A stretch of 57,927 nt of DNA from Bacteroidia bacterium (lineage in GTDB: Bacteria > Bacteroidota > Bacteroidia > AKYH767-A > OLB10): contig JAEUTF010000058.1 of the NCBI GenBank assembly GCA_016788185.1, positions 1-57,927 on the forward strand. The letters run 5' to 3'. Shown one piece after another: positions 7,795 through 16,584 of this stretch. Every line of letters begins with the position of its first letter. Within the stretch, counting starts at the first letter, position 1. Below the pieces are notes generated by a model. The model saw only the letters and a list, made by a program, of their open reading frames with translations, was not told the DNA's origin and ran no database searches. The translations under genes and the position numbers were made by a program.

Positions 7795-10134
7795 TCAGAA
7801 AGGATATCCTATGCCGAAGTTGAAAGTCGTATCACTCAGCTTGATGTTTTTTACCACCCAGGTTTCTCCGGTATCCTTTGACGGATCTTTCATTTTTACG
7901 GCGCCATCAAGCCTGAGAATGAAAAAAGTGAAATCGAACCGAATACCCAGGCCACTTCCGATGGCAATCTGATCGGCAAATGAATTCACTGTAAACACGC
8001 CCTCCTTACTATCACTGAATTTTTTCCATAGCCAGATGTTGCCTGCATCAAGGAAGGCGGCACCCTTTAATTTCCTGTAAATATCAAATCTGTATTCCAC
8101 ATTAGCGGTGATTTTTAAATCACCAAAGCGCTCGAAGTAATCTTCTTTTTTGTTGGCGCCGGGCCCTATTTGTCTAGTTCTCCAGGCCCTGATGTCGTTG
8201 GGACCTCCGGCATAAAAACTTTTCTCAAAGGGCAGGGATAGCGAATTGCCATAGGGTATGCCAAATCCGAGGGCCGTACGGAACACTGCCAGGGCATTGG
8301 AAAGTTTAACGGGCTGATAAAATCTGAAGTCGAAATCCGGCCGGAGGTATTGCGCGAATTTTACATTGAACAGGCGACTCGGATCATTGTTGTCAATGGT
8401 TTCTCCGTTTATTTTTTTTACCAGGTAGATGCTGTTACCGGCGAACTCAAGATTGGTGCGGAAGAAAATGTAGTTCTTTTTTAATTTCAATTCCTGATTG
8501 TTGAAGAGATAACTAACCCTTCCGTTGGCAATGAACTGATCGGAATATCCAAGTATGATGTTGGGGTCCTTCAGCTCCTGCAATTGTACCACAAAAGCGG
8601 GATCCAGTTTTACGTTCAGGTAGTTGATTTCTGCAGGGTAAATAAAGAACCTGTTGTAACGGGTGGTTTTAGTGGTGTAGTAATACGAGAGGTTAACCAG
8701 TCGTCTGAAATATTCCAGCCGGTTCTGGGTATTGAATCCAGCAGTAATGGAGGTGGATGGATTGCTGACCTTTTTGGGATTCCGGATGTTAAAAGGCCAG
8801 AGTCCCCTTGGAAAGGAAAGTGAAACTTCAGGACCGATTTCATAGGCATTGAAAATCGCCAGCTGCCGCGTGCTTTCATAGGTGGTATCGCTGAAATTCT
8901 GCTGTAGTTCAAGTCCTCCTTTGATTTTAAAGGTAAACGTTTCAGCACCCTTGAAAATATTTTTATTTCTGTAAACGAGGTTGCCGGCAAGTCCGAAGTT
9001 ACCCCCGCTGTTGGTGCCTTCCAGTTCAGCCTTGAATTCCTGACGGGCCAGGGGAGAGAGCAGAATAAAGCAGCGCAGGCTGTGCAAGGAATCTGCTTCA
9101 AGCGGATTGATAATTTCCGTTCGGATATTGACAAAGCGGAACATGCCCAGATCCGATAATCGTTTGTACGTGAGGTCCAGGTCGGATTGAGAAAAAAGTG
9201 AATCTTTCCGGATAAAGATATGCTCTGACAAATGTTTGGCGTGAAACCGGTTTTCGAGTTTTCCTTTCGAAATAAAAATGAGATTTTCGGCAAACGTGGT
9301 GTCCTTCACCACCAAACTTGAATATTCAATCGGGTCATAATCCACTTCAACAATGACCTCCCGGAAGAAACTTTTTTGGTGGTGTCCGCTTTCAACCTTG
9401 CCAAGGGAGTCGGTGTTGGCCGGTTTGGGGTTGGTGACGACCATCCACACATCTACCTGGTTTGTTTTAAGAGCGGAGTCTATGTTGTAGTAGATGTATT
9501 GCGAATTGAAGTTGAAATACCCCATGTTGCGAAGCCGGGAAGTGATCCTGTCGCGTTCATTCTGAAGAATGGTGTTGGAGAACACCTTGCCGGAGCTTAA
9601 CAGCGACGCGTTCTGATCCGCATAAATGATTGCGCGGATGACTGTATCGCCGATGTTGTAATTCAGATTCCTGATGGTATAGGGTTCTCCGGCTCTGATT
9701 TTATAAATTACCTTGGCTTTCCTTCTTTTGTAAATAGTGGTATCGCTGACCGACACGTTGAAAAAACCGTTGTTTTGAAAGAGGATACCAATCTGTTGTC
9801 TGGATTTTGTAGTGAGCGCGGTGTCAAGCAGCACCGGTTCTTCGCCGATGGCGGTCTTTACCCATTTTTTAAACCGGGTTTCCTTTCCTATCGTGGCCAG
9901 TTTATACACACCCAGGTGAAACCTGAAAACACCCAGAATTTTCCGGTTAGGCTTCTGCTTGATAATGGAAGTAATGTTTTCATTGTATCCCGAACGGTCA
10001 GTTTTAATAATATTTTTGTCGAGCAGGTGCTCACCTTCCGGAATAGTCCTGGTTACATTGCAACTGCCTGCAATCAGGGCCACCATCAACAGGAAAGCGG
10101 CATTTCGTATAAAGGTGGTTATCCCGTTCTCCAT
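7795..10134 (-). CDS. tamL: TamL-like Omp85 outer-membrane lipoprotein (BamA/TamA family)
   Basis: About 779 residues from the ATG at 10134; upstream TTG starts are unlikely. The N-terminus is a lipoprotein-type signal (LLMVALIAGSC) followed by the NVTRTIPEGEHLL motif common to Bacteroidota members of this family. POTRA-like repeats occupy roughly residues 40-380, including a YTIRNLNYNIGDT stretch. The C-terminal half (about 400-779) is an alternating-strand beta-barrel ending in an aromatic residue (IGYPF), as expected for a surface-antigen (Omp85) barrel. Such proteins insert or assemble outer-membrane components. In Bacteroidota this lipidated form is called TamL and often lies next to an RNA methyltransferase gene, as here. 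No TamB partner is in view. The symbol rests on family resemblance only. Confidence 0.85.
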   Translation of the reverse strand: MENGITTFIRNAAFLLMVALIAGSCNVTRTIPEGEHLLDKNIIKTDRSGYNENITSIIKQKPNRKILGVFRFHLGVYKLATIGKETRFKKWVKTAIGEEPVLLDTALTTKSRQQIGILFQNNGFFNVSVSDTTIYKRRKAKVIYKIRAGEPYTIRNLNYNIGDTVIRAIIYADQNASLLSSGKVFSNTILQNERDRITSRLRNMGYFNFNSQYIYYNIDSALKTNQVDVWMVVTNPKPANTDSLGKVESGHHQKSFFREVIVEVDYDPIEYSSLVVKDTTFAENLIFISKGKLENRFHAKHLSEHIFIRKDSLFSQSDLDLTYKRLSDLGMFRFVNIRTEIINPLEADSLHSLRCFILLSPLARQEFKAELEGTNSGGNFGLAGNLVYRNKNIFKGAETFTFKIKGGLELQQNFSDTTYESTRQLAIFNAYEIGPEVSLSFPRGLWPFNIRNPKKVSNPSTSITAGFNTQNRLEYFRRLVNLSYYYTTKTTRYNRFFIYPAEINYLNVKLDPAFVVQLQELKDPNIILGYSDQFIANGRVSYLFNNQELKLKKNYIFFRTNLEFAGNSIYLVKKINGETIDNNDPSRLFNVKFAQYLRPDFDFRFYQPVKLSNALAVFRTALGFGIPYGNSLSLPFEKSFYAGGPNDIRAWRTRQIGPGANKKEDYFERFGDLKITANVEYRFDIYRKLKGAAFLDAGNIWLWKKFSDSKEGVFTVNSFADQIAIGSGLGIRFDFTFFILRLDGAVKMKDPSKDTGETWVVKNIKLSDTTFNFGIGYPF

Positions 10135-10179
10135 AGCACGGCGCGTGTAAAAGTACAATTCAGATATTAATATTCTCTT

Positions 10180-10941
10180 ATGTTGTCCAAAGCAGTTATC
10201 AAGCACTTGCGTTCATTGCATCTGAAGAAGTTCAGAGACAGAGAGGCGCTTTTTCTGGTGGAAGGGCCTAAGATGGTACAGGAAGTATTACGTTCCGGCC
10301 ACTGGAAGGTGCAGGACATTTTTGCAGTGGATGACTGGATGGCCCCGGCTGAATCCAGTCATGTGCCCTTAACCCGGGTGACTTCGGAGGAGCTTAGGCA
10401 GATTTCAAGTCACATGAGCCCCAATAAGGTGTTGGCTGTCGTCCGGTATGCCGTAAACACCCCGGTTCCTTCGGTTCCGGAAAAGGGCTTGCATCTCCTG
10501 ATTGATCAGGTGCAGGATCCGGGTAACCTGGGAACCATGATCCGGATTGCTGACTGGTTTGGTATCGATTCAGTGATTTGCTCCCCGGATACCGTCGACT
10601 TGTATAATCCCAAAACTATCCAGGCTACCATGGGTAGTGTTTTCAGGGTGCCTGTCCGTTATACCCCTTTAAGCGAACTGCTTGGTAAAAACCGGGAAGG
10701 TGCCGGTCTGAAGGTCTATGCTACGCTCCTGGAAGGCGACAACCTGTATCAGGCCGACTTATCGAAGGATGCTTTTGTGATCATGGGCAATGAAAGCAGG
10801 GGCGTGAATCCATTGCTTATCCAATTCATTAACAAGTCTTTGCATATTCCTACACGGATGAAATCAAACGAACATGCCGAATCATTAAATGTGGCCATTG
10901 CCACCGGAATCGTCTGTTCCGAATGGGCAAGCAGGCTTTAA
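10180..10941 (+). CDS. TrmH/SpoU family RNA 2'-O-methyltransferase
   Basis: 253 residues. An N-terminal substrate-binding domain (about 1-85) contains the FLVEGPKMVQEVL pattern of SpoU enzymes. It is followed by the knotted SPOUT domain, with motif 1 (VQDPGNLGTMIRIADWFG, about 108-125), motif 2 (IMGNESRGV) and motif 3 (IPTRMKSNEHAESLNVA), where the knot binds SAM. It would methylate the 2'-OH of a ribose in tRNA or rRNA; the exact site cannot be read from sequence. The ATG at 10180 is well placed. It is divergent from the TamL-like gene with only 45 nt between, so the two promoters overlap. Convergent with apaG downstream. Confidence 0.92.
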   Translation: MLSKAVIKHLRSLHLKKFRDREALFLVEGPKMVQEVLRSGHWKVQDIFAVDDWMAPAESSHVPLTRVTSEELRQISSHMSPNKVLAVVRYAVNTPVPSVPEKGLHLLIDQVQDPGNLGTMIRIADWFGIDSVICSPDTVDLYNPKTIQATMGSVFRVPVRYTPLSELLGKNREGAGLKVYATLLEGDNLYQADLSKDAFVIMGNESRGVNPLLIQFINKSLHIPTRMKSNEHAESLNVAIATGIVCSEWASRL

Positions 10942-10956
10942 TTTGTTGAAAATAAA

Positions 10957-11349
10957 TTAGTTGAGCTTAGATGGTACCACCATCTTGAATTCAGGGATTT
11001 TAACAAAAAACAATTTCTTGTCGTATTGGCGCTCCATCAAATAGGTGCCAAACATCTTTCCCAACTCGGTATTAAGGTTACAGCCGGAAACGTAACGGTA
11101 GGTTTCACCCGGAGCAATGAAAGGTTGTTCGCCAACCACACCTTCCCCTTCCACTTCACGACGGGTGTTGTCAGAGTCAACAATGTACCAATGTCTCCTT
11201 TTTAAGCGAATGGCTTGTTCGCTGTCGTTTTTAATGGTGATACGGTAGGCAAAAACATAATGAGACTGCGCAGGGTTGCTGTGCGTGGGCTGGTAAAAAG
11301 TTTCCACGCTCACCCTGATTCCTGCTGTCACTTCTGTAAAGATGGCCAT
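10957..11349 (-). CDS. apaG: ApaG domain protein
   Basis: A 130-residue single ApaG (DUF525) domain, the usual length. It has the family pattern YVFAYRITIKNDS, the RRHWYIVDSD strand and the glycine-rich GEGVVGEQPFIAPGETYRYVSG segment with a characteristic Gly/Pro turn. ApaG forms a fibronectin-III-like fold; in Enterobacteria it is linked to Co/Mg resistance and to ApaH, but its biochemical role remains unsettled. Here it has its own promoter (11368-11398) and is not next to apaH or ksgA. It lies between the convergent RNA methyltransferase gene and the upstream plug-protein gene. Confidence 0.93.
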   Translation of the reverse strand: MAIFTEVTAGIRVSVETFYQPTHSNPAQSHYVFAYRITIKNDSEQAIRLKRRHWYIVDSDNTRREVEGEGVVGEQPFIAPGETYRYVSGCNLNTELGKMFGTYLMERQYDKKLFFVKIPEFKMVVPSKLN

Positions 11350-11367
11350 ATCAGTTATTGATCAGAT

Positions 11368-11398
11368 CAAAAATAAACCCCGGCTCCGACTTAACCAA
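11368..11398 (-). promoter_or_regulatory. apaG promoter: -33 TTGG and -7 TATTTTTG
   Basis: On the minus strand TTGG (11398-11395) is followed 19-20 nt later by an exact -7 element TATTTTTG (11375-11368). The element ends 18 nt before the apaG ATG. This is the only place in the window where both boxes of the Bacteroidota consensus are well spaced and exact. Confidence 0.65.
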
Positions 11399-11455
11399 GA
11401 GTTTTTGACTAAATGGTCCTTTTAAGCGGTAAATGAGGAATTTTGAATGGACAGC

Positions 11456-12748
11456 TCAGAAACCTCCGGCCTGAACTTTCTTGTAGCCTATTAGCTTTTC
11501 ATGACGACTACCGGGTTCCTGCCAGTACACGAAAAAGTCATATTCATTGCGGGTCTCGTAGTGACTGCCTTCGGTTTCCAGTACCGAGTAGGTGCCAGTG
11601 GCATCCAACTGAACATAACGGTAATTGTAATACCCCTGCTTCAACAGGATGGTCAGTTCATAACAGGCGCATGCCGGATTGTAGTTCATCCGGAACCTTT
11701 GGTTAGGATGATCCGGACTGAACCCGCCTTCAAGGTATACCGAACTGGCCGATTCGGGCAGGGCAGACAAAAGCCGGAAATGTACGTTCAGGTAATCTCC
11801 TTCAAGATGCCCATCCCTGCCTTCATAAACCTTTACCAGGAATTTACCATTGATATCATCAGCGGAACTGTACCGCTGGGTAGCCAGTTTTCGGTCGGGT
11901 TTTAAAACAGCGGTAAGTCCCTGTCCGATGCTGTCTTCCGAAAACCTTTCAATCGTTTGCGTGAGGAATCGGGTGGTACGCAGGTCGAGCGGGCGATACT
12001 CGCTGCCGCCTTCAAATACATTTCCTTCTTCCAGGTTGAAGTCAAGCTGCTCACTGGTGGCAAACAGCGGTTTTAATCCATGCGCTTTGTTGTTGTAATT
12101 GCCGTTCTGAAGAATCAGGGTTTTCAGTTCAGCATAAGGATTGTTAAGTCGCAATCCCTTCAGGAAGACGCTGAAGTCTGCTTCCTGGTGCGAATTGCGT
12201 AACTCGATCAAGGTGGCCCTGTGGATATTGGCTTGCAGCTCAACGCGGGGTTCAGCTACATAAAATCTTCTGGTCAGCACAATGGAATCGGGATCCGAAT
12301 GATTGTAAACCACCAGCAGATAATTACCGGAAAGAAGGGGCTTGAGTTGCTGGTTTGGAAAGAGCAGTTGATAATGCCAGTAATCCTGCCGGGTATTGAG
12401 TGAGTGCTTGTAGTCTGTGATGTGATCCGAGTAAAATCCGTCGATAAAATCGCTTTCGCTGATCGGGGAGGGCCTCCATTCGGAAGTACAATGAACCAGT
12501 CGGTAACTGAAGTCCCTGATCTCGTCTTCGAGCAGGTCAAATTGAAGACGCAAGGCTTCGCCGCTGTTCAGGATGATGACAGGATCGCTGAGTGCCTGTC
12601 CGTCTTTTTCCAGTAAAACAGTTTGGATATACGGCACATACACATGGTTTTCAAAACGCATGAAATCAGGCTTAAAATAATCGTCTCCATCCTGTGCGGA
12701 GCAATAGGACATGAGGAAGAAAAGAAGAATATTCAGCTGATACTTCAT
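11456..12748 (-). CDS. T9SS plug-domain protein (former DUF5103)
   Basis: 430 residues with a short signal peptide ending at CSAQ (about residue 19). The sequence follows the former DUF5103 family, now described as the type IX secretion plug: an N-terminal all-beta domain with the RLVHCTSEWRPS motif (about 85-96), a YVAEPRVEL linker and a second beta domain ending near the C-terminus with YNYRYVQLD. In Flavobacterium johnsoniae, Plug occludes the SprA translocon pore on the periplasmic side when it is not in use. Its ATG overlaps the stop of the upstream ABC-F gene by 4 nt, so it is coupled to that operon. Together with the sorting-domain cargo proteins, it indicates a working T9SS in this organism. 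Confidence 0.85.
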   Translation of the reverse strand: MKYQLNILLFFLMSYCSAQDGDDYFKPDFMRFENHVYVPYIQTVLLEKDGQALSDPVIILNSGEALRLQFDLLEDEIRDFSYRLVHCTSEWRPSPISESDFIDGFYSDHITDYKHSLNTRQDYWHYQLLFPNQQLKPLLSGNYLLVVYNHSDPDSIVLTRRFYVAEPRVELQANIHRATLIELRNSHQEADFSVFLKGLRLNNPYAELKTLILQNGNYNNKAHGLKPLFATSEQLDFNLEEGNVFEGGSEYRPLDLRTTRFLTQTIERFSEDSIGQGLTAVLKPDRKLATQRYSSADDINGKFLVKVYEGRDGHLEGDYLNVHFRLLSALPESASSVYLEGGFSPDHPNQRFRMNYNPACACYELTILLKQGYYNYRYVQLDATGTYSVLETEGSHYETRNEYDFFVYWQEPGSRHEKLIGYKKVQAGGF

Positions 12749-14673
12749 TCGTCGAGTTCAATCAGTTTCAGGTACTGAGCTTCCCACTCGGTTTCTGCAT
12801 GCTTTAAACGCGAATGGCAGGCTTCAAAATCTTTCTGGAGCTTCCTGAATTTTTCACTGTCCTTGTATACGTCAGGATCGCCGAGGACATTGCTCAGCTT
12901 TTCATGTTCAGACTTGATTTTATTGACCTGTTCTTCCAGTTTTTTTACCAGTTGCTCCAAACGGTTTTTGTCATTTTTTTTATCCTTCTGCTGGCGCGTT
13001 GATTCTTCCGTGCTTTTTGAGGGTTTTTTTTCAGTAGCAGGTTTCGGAGTGATGATTTTTTCTTCCTGCTTCAGGGCTCTCTGTTCATGCTGCCAGTGAT
13101 CAAACTCCTGGTAGGTTCCCGGATATTCTTTTAATTCCCTGTTTTCAATATACCAGATTTTATTGGCTATCCTGGAAAGGAAGTATCGGTCGTGTGACAC
13201 CACGATGTAAGTGCCTTCGTATTTGTTGAGTACGTCCACCAGCACGTTCACACTCTGAATGTCGAGGTGATTGGTAGGCTCGTCGAGCAAAAGAAAATTG
13301 GCCCTGGCCAGAATGGTTTTTGCGAGAGCTACCCGGGCACGTTCTCCTCCCGACAACACTTTTATTTTTTTAAATACATCATCCCCGCGCAGCAGGAAGG
13401 CTCCAAGCAGCGAACGCAGATAGGTATCGCTTTCATCCGGGGCAACAGCCTGCAGTTCCTCCAGCGCATCGTTCTCCTTGTGCAGACTCTCCAGCTGATG
13501 CTGTGCATAAAAGGCTGGAATTACGTTGTGGGTAGCTTCTGCATCACCGTCAAACACTTCCTGGCCGGATAACATCCGGAGCAGCGTCGACTTCCCGCGC
13601 CCATTGGCACCGATGAAGGCGATTTTGTCGCCCCTTGTGATTTCCGCGCTGGTGTGTTGCAGCAACACATTCTCACCATAGGCTTTCTTCAGGATATTTA
13701 GTTTACTGATGACTCTTCCGGGCTGCCGGTCCACCGCAAAGCGGATCTTGATGGCCGATAATGGACCGTCTACCGCGTCCACGCGATCGAGCTTTTCCAG
13801 GGCCTTGATCCTCGACTGAACGGCAGATGCTTTAGAGGCTTTCGCTCTGAACCGCTCAATAAAACGTTCCTGCTCTTTGATATACTTTTCCTGGTTTTTA
13901 AAAGCATTTTGCTGCAATTCTCTCCGTTCTTCTTTTTCCACCAGGTAGTCGCTGTAATTTCCCGTGTAAAGGGTCAGTTTTTCATACTCCAGCTCAGCGA
14001 TTTTATTTACAATCTTATCCAGAAAAAAGCGGTCGTGCGATACGATGATCACGGCTCCTTCGTAGTCATGCAGGTAGTTTTCCAGCCACTGAATGGATGG
14101 AAGATCCAGGTGATTGGTAGGTTCGTCGAGCAGGAGCAGATCGGGTTTCTGCAACAATGTTTTAGCCAGCATCACCCGCATCCTCCAACCTCCTGAAAAT
14201 TCTTTCAAAGGGCGGCTAAGGTCGTTCGTGCCGAAGCCAAGTCCTTCCAGGATGGATTCCGCTTTGGATTGCAACTGGTAGCCGTCAAGGGCTTCGTATT
14301 CGGTTTGCAGTTTGTGCAGCCGGTTCAGGATGTCCTCCCCATGTTCCGTCTCCAGTTTAAGCAGTATTTTTTCGATTTCCTGGTGAATGGCATTGGCCTT
14401 CTCAAAGGCTTCCATGGCAACATCCAGAATGGTTTTATCGGATAAGTAACTCAGCAGATCCTGGTTGAGAAAACCAAGAACCAAATCGTTTCTTTTTGAT
14501 ATACTGCCGGCATTGGGAGTGTACTCGCCACTGATGATGCGCAGTAAAGTAGACTTACCGGTTCCGTTGGCCCCGATCAGACCAATTTTTTCCTGAGGGC
14601 GGATATGCCAGTTCAGGTCACTGAATAATGTTCTGGAGCCAAACTCAAAGGTGATTTGATGTAGTACGAACAC
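12745..14673 (-). CDS. ABC-F family ATPase
   Basis: 642 residues with two ABC ATPase domains and no membrane segments. Domain 1 has Walker A GANGTGKST (about 34-42), signature SGGWRMRV and Walker B LLLLDEPTNHLD. The Arm/linker (about 230-310) is charged and helical. Domain 2 has GANGRGKST, SGGERARV and LLLDEPTNHLD. A Lys/Glu-rich coiled coil forms the last 110 residues (about 530-642), as in Uup/YheS-like proteins. ABC-F proteins act on ribosomes or nucleic acid rather than in transport. It lies 3 nt after the GIN lipoprotein gene and overlaps the plug gene. Nothing points to antibiotic resistance; a housekeeping translation role is the more likely reading. Confidence 0.93.
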   Translation of the reverse strand: MFVLHQITFEFGSRTLFSDLNWHIRPQEKIGLIGANGTGKSTLLRIISGEYTPNAGSISKRNDLVLGFLNQDLLSYLSDKTILDVAMEAFEKANAIHQEIEKILLKLETEHGEDILNRLHKLQTEYEALDGYQLQSKAESILEGLGFGTNDLSRPLKEFSGGWRMRVMLAKTLLQKPDLLLLDEPTNHLDLPSIQWLENYLHDYEGAVIIVSHDRFFLDKIVNKIAELEYEKLTLYTGNYSDYLVEKEERRELQQNAFKNQEKYIKEQERFIERFRAKASKASAVQSRIKALEKLDRVDAVDGPLSAIKIRFAVDRQPGRVISKLNILKKAYGENVLLQHTSAEITRGDKIAFIGANGRGKSTLLRMLSGQEVFDGDAEATHNVIPAFYAQHQLESLHKENDALEELQAVAPDESDTYLRSLLGAFLLRGDDVFKKIKVLSGGERARVALAKTILARANFLLLDEPTNHLDIQSVNVLVDVLNKYEGTYIVVSHDRYFLSRIANKIWYIENRELKEYPGTYQEFDHWQHEQRALKQEEKIITPKPATEKKPSKSTEESTRQQKDKKNDKNRLEQLVKKLEEQVNKIKSEHEKLSNVLGDPDVYKDSEKFRKLQKDFEACHSRLKHAETEWEAQYLKLIELDE

Positions 14674-14676
14674 AGG

Positions 14677-15411
14677 TTAAAGTTTAATAAGTTTTCCGCT
14701 TCCTGTAATCTGGGATTTTATCTCAGCAGGGTTGCCTTTGTAATATATATTGCCAATGTATCCAATCTCCGCTTCAAGTTTTTGGGTTGAGGTCACGAGC
14801 ACATCGTTGGTTCCTTTGTTCCGCATAAAGACATTGTCACTTTGAAGGTTCACGCAGTTCATTTTCCCGTAGCCGGCGTTGTAATTGTACTGCGTAAGCA
14901 CCCGGCCTTCTACATAAAGATCGGCAGGGCCGTTGTGCAGGGCAAGCGTAGCGTAGGTGGTGTTTAATTTCAATCGGTAGTTGCCCAGGCAATTGAAACT
15001 GTCAAATCGGAACAGGTAGGTATTTATGGAATCCATGCAGGTGACATCCCCTGAAGCGTTCTCCACGTACAGACTCTGCAGGTTGTTGGTCCATATTTCA
15101 AGGGTCAGGGTAGGATCCATTTTCCGGATCCAGTTGCATTTGTTTTTATTCCGTACCCTCAGAATGCCGTTTTCAATTTTGGCTTCAATACCGTCTATCA
15201 GATTTTTTCCGGCCGTAACCCTCATCCGGGGTACACTGTCTTCGTACAGAATCAGGTCTACATTGCTGGTAAGGTAAATGCCGTCAATTTTCCCCAATGA
15301 ACGTTCTTCGGTACTGAGCGGACCACTACCGTAAAAACAATCACATACATCGCTGCAGGAGCTGAACAGCAGCATGACGGAGGCGAGTAGGTATGTAAAC
15401 AGTCTTTTCAT
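14677..15411 (-). CDS. Head-GIN domain putative lipoprotein (DUF2807)
   Basis: About 244 residues from the ATG at 15411; an upstream in-frame start would run into the neighbouring gene. A lipoprotein signal is clear: MKRLFTYLLASVMLLFSSC, with lipidation at the Cys. The mature part is a right-handed beta-helix type GIN domain: the head segment (SLGKIDGIYLTSNVDLILYE) is followed by repeated short strands such as LQSLYVENASGDV and further Asn/Gly turns. The family is widespread in Bacteroidota and is often annotated as a putative autotransporter adhesin without experimental proof. It lies 4 nt downstream of the acyloxyacyl hydrolase gene and 3 nt upstream of the ABC-F gene, so it is co-transcribed. 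Function unknown. Confidence 0.85.
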   Translation of the reverse strand: MKRLFTYLLASVMLLFSSCSDVCDCFYGSGPLSTEERSLGKIDGIYLTSNVDLILYEDSVPRMRVTAGKNLIDGIEAKIENGILRVRNKNKCNWIRKMDPTLTLEIWTNNLQSLYVENASGDVTCMDSINTYLFRFDSFNCLGNYRLKLNTTYATLALHNGPADLYVEGRVLTQYNYNAGYGKMNCVNLQSDNVFMRNKGTNDVLVTSTQKLEAEIGYIGNIYYKGNPAEIKSQITGSGKLIKL

Positions 15412-15415
15412 CTTT

Positions 15416-16528
15416 TTATCTGAATCGATATCCAATTCCCCATTCGAAATAATCGGCTCTGCCAAAATGAGTTTTTAAGCCAAAGCTGGCAAACAGCGAC
15501 GGATGAAAATGAAAGCGCATCAACAGACGGCTGTAGATAAAACCATCTTCTTTCATTTTGTTGTATAAATAATAACCGGTTTGCAAGTGTCCGTCCCAGG
15601 CTCCAAGCCGGATTCCTGCTGAACCAAATACCCCTGCCCTCAGGGCGCCATCCAGGAATCCTCCGTCAATGTCATCTTCTTCCAGGCGGACCGGGAGTGA
15701 CTCGTCCACGATAAATTCCGCGCCCCCTCCAAGCAATCCCTTTTTCCCCGCTGCAAAATGATATTGGGCATGCAACACGCTGATGAAAAAGCTGGGTCCT
15801 TCGGGCGGATATTTTTCCTTAAGACCAAAAGCAAGGGTGGCGGTCAATTCATTTTTTCTTTTTTCATCGCTTTTGTCGGCTTTCCTTTTGTATTCGGGTT
15901 TGCCTTCAAAATAGCTGATCCCGGCGTAAATACTGGGGAGGTTGATACCCAGGTTGGGCAATTTTGCTGCGCCGTTGCTAAAGTGAAAAAAATCCAGTCC
16001 GGTTTGAACCTGCAACCGCTTTGACGTGAAAACCCGGAATTGCAGGCCGGTGGTCAGGGTACCGTTTATCCTTGAGCCGATCGCCAGGTTTTTATAATTC
16101 TTTTCGATGTTGAAGGGTTTTTCCACGTAACCCACTCCAAGACCGAACCGGATACCCAGGCGCAGCCTGTTTTTCTTTAAAAGGGGAAAAAGCAGTTGTG
16201 AATAGAGGGCATGACCGCGGCCCAGTTCTTCCGGGTTGCCGAAATTGAAATAGCGATAGCCGACACCATAAAGCGGGAAGTTATAATGGTGGTGCCAATC
16301 CTTTTCCCCGCTGGCCGAACGCAGTAAACTTAACTCCAGGATGCTGGAATGCTCCTTTTGCAGATGGACCATGGCCGGACGGTGGGCAATGATGAATCCG
16401 GTATGAAGGCTGATTCCGAAATTCCATTTGCCGGGAGCCAGCATACTGTCGGCCTGTCCCCGGGCCGTTTTAATCCCGGGCAGGAAGAAGCAGAGAAGGA
16501 ACAGGAGGCGGGGACTTGAGCGCAACAT
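15416..16528 (-). CDS. PagL-like acyloxyacyl hydrolase (lipid A deacylase)
   Basis: 370 residues with a signal peptide ending near RGQ (about residue 25). The protein is rich in aromatic-ended strands and should form an outer-membrane barrel, ending in GIGYRFR. The PagL catalytic motif is plain: FFHFSNGAAKLPNLGIN (about 180-196), with His182, Ser184 and the following Asn/Gly cluster. PagL removes the 3-O acyl chain of lipid A, altering membrane permeability and immune detection. At 370 residues it is longer than the roughly 170 of Pseudomonas PagL; the extra C-terminal half (about 210-370) also looks like beta strands. It is the first gene of the operon with GIN lipoprotein, ABC-F and plug protein. 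Substrate inferred by family. Confidence 0.82.
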   Translation of the reverse strand: MLRSSPRLLFLLCFFLPGIKTARGQADSMLAPGKWNFGISLHTGFIIAHRPAMVHLQKEHSSILELSLLRSASGEKDWHHHYNFPLYGVGYRYFNFGNPEELGRGHALYSQLLFPLLKKNRLRLGIRFGLGVGYVEKPFNIEKNYKNLAIGSRINGTLTTGLQFRVFTSKRLQVQTGLDFFHFSNGAAKLPNLGINLPSIYAGISYFEGKPEYKRKADKSDEKRKNELTATLAFGLKEKYPPEGPSFFISVLHAQYHFAAGKKGLLGGGAEFIVDESLPVRLEEDDIDGGFLDGALRAGVFGSAGIRLGAWDGHLQTGYYLYNKMKEDGFIYSRLLMRFHFHPSLFASFGLKTHFGRADYFEWGIGYRFR

Positions 16529-16538
16529 GGGGAATTTG

Positions 16539-16546
16539 CAAAGTTA
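16539..16546 (-). promoter_or_regulatory. -7 promoter element of the acyloxyacyl hydrolase operon
   Basis: TAACTTTG on the minus strand is an exact TAnnTTTG match and ends 10 nt before the ATG at 16528. The -33 box is not clear. Confidence 0.5.
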
Positions 16547-16572
16547 AATAAATGAGCTGCTGCTTTCTTGCC

Positions 16573-16580
16573 TATTTTTG
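16573..16580 (+). promoter_or_regulatory. -7 promoter element of mazG
   Basis: TATTTTTG is an exact match, ending 4 nt before the ATG at 16585 and 13 nt before the ATG at 16594. With the usual start a few bases downstream, the mRNA from 16585 would be leaderless; alternatively translation starts at 16594. Confidence 0.5.
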
Positions 16581-16584
16581 GCGG

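Noticed and set aside
7637..7972. 111-codon plus-strand frame in the region before the TamL-like gene
   Set aside because: Overlaps the 3' end of the TamL-like gene, has no known domain and starts in an unremarkable context.
12745..14673. Antibiotic-resistance ABC-F protein
   Set aside because: The protein has the Uup/YheS-like layout with a C-terminal coiled coil and sits in an envelope operon; nothing indicates a resistance subgroup.
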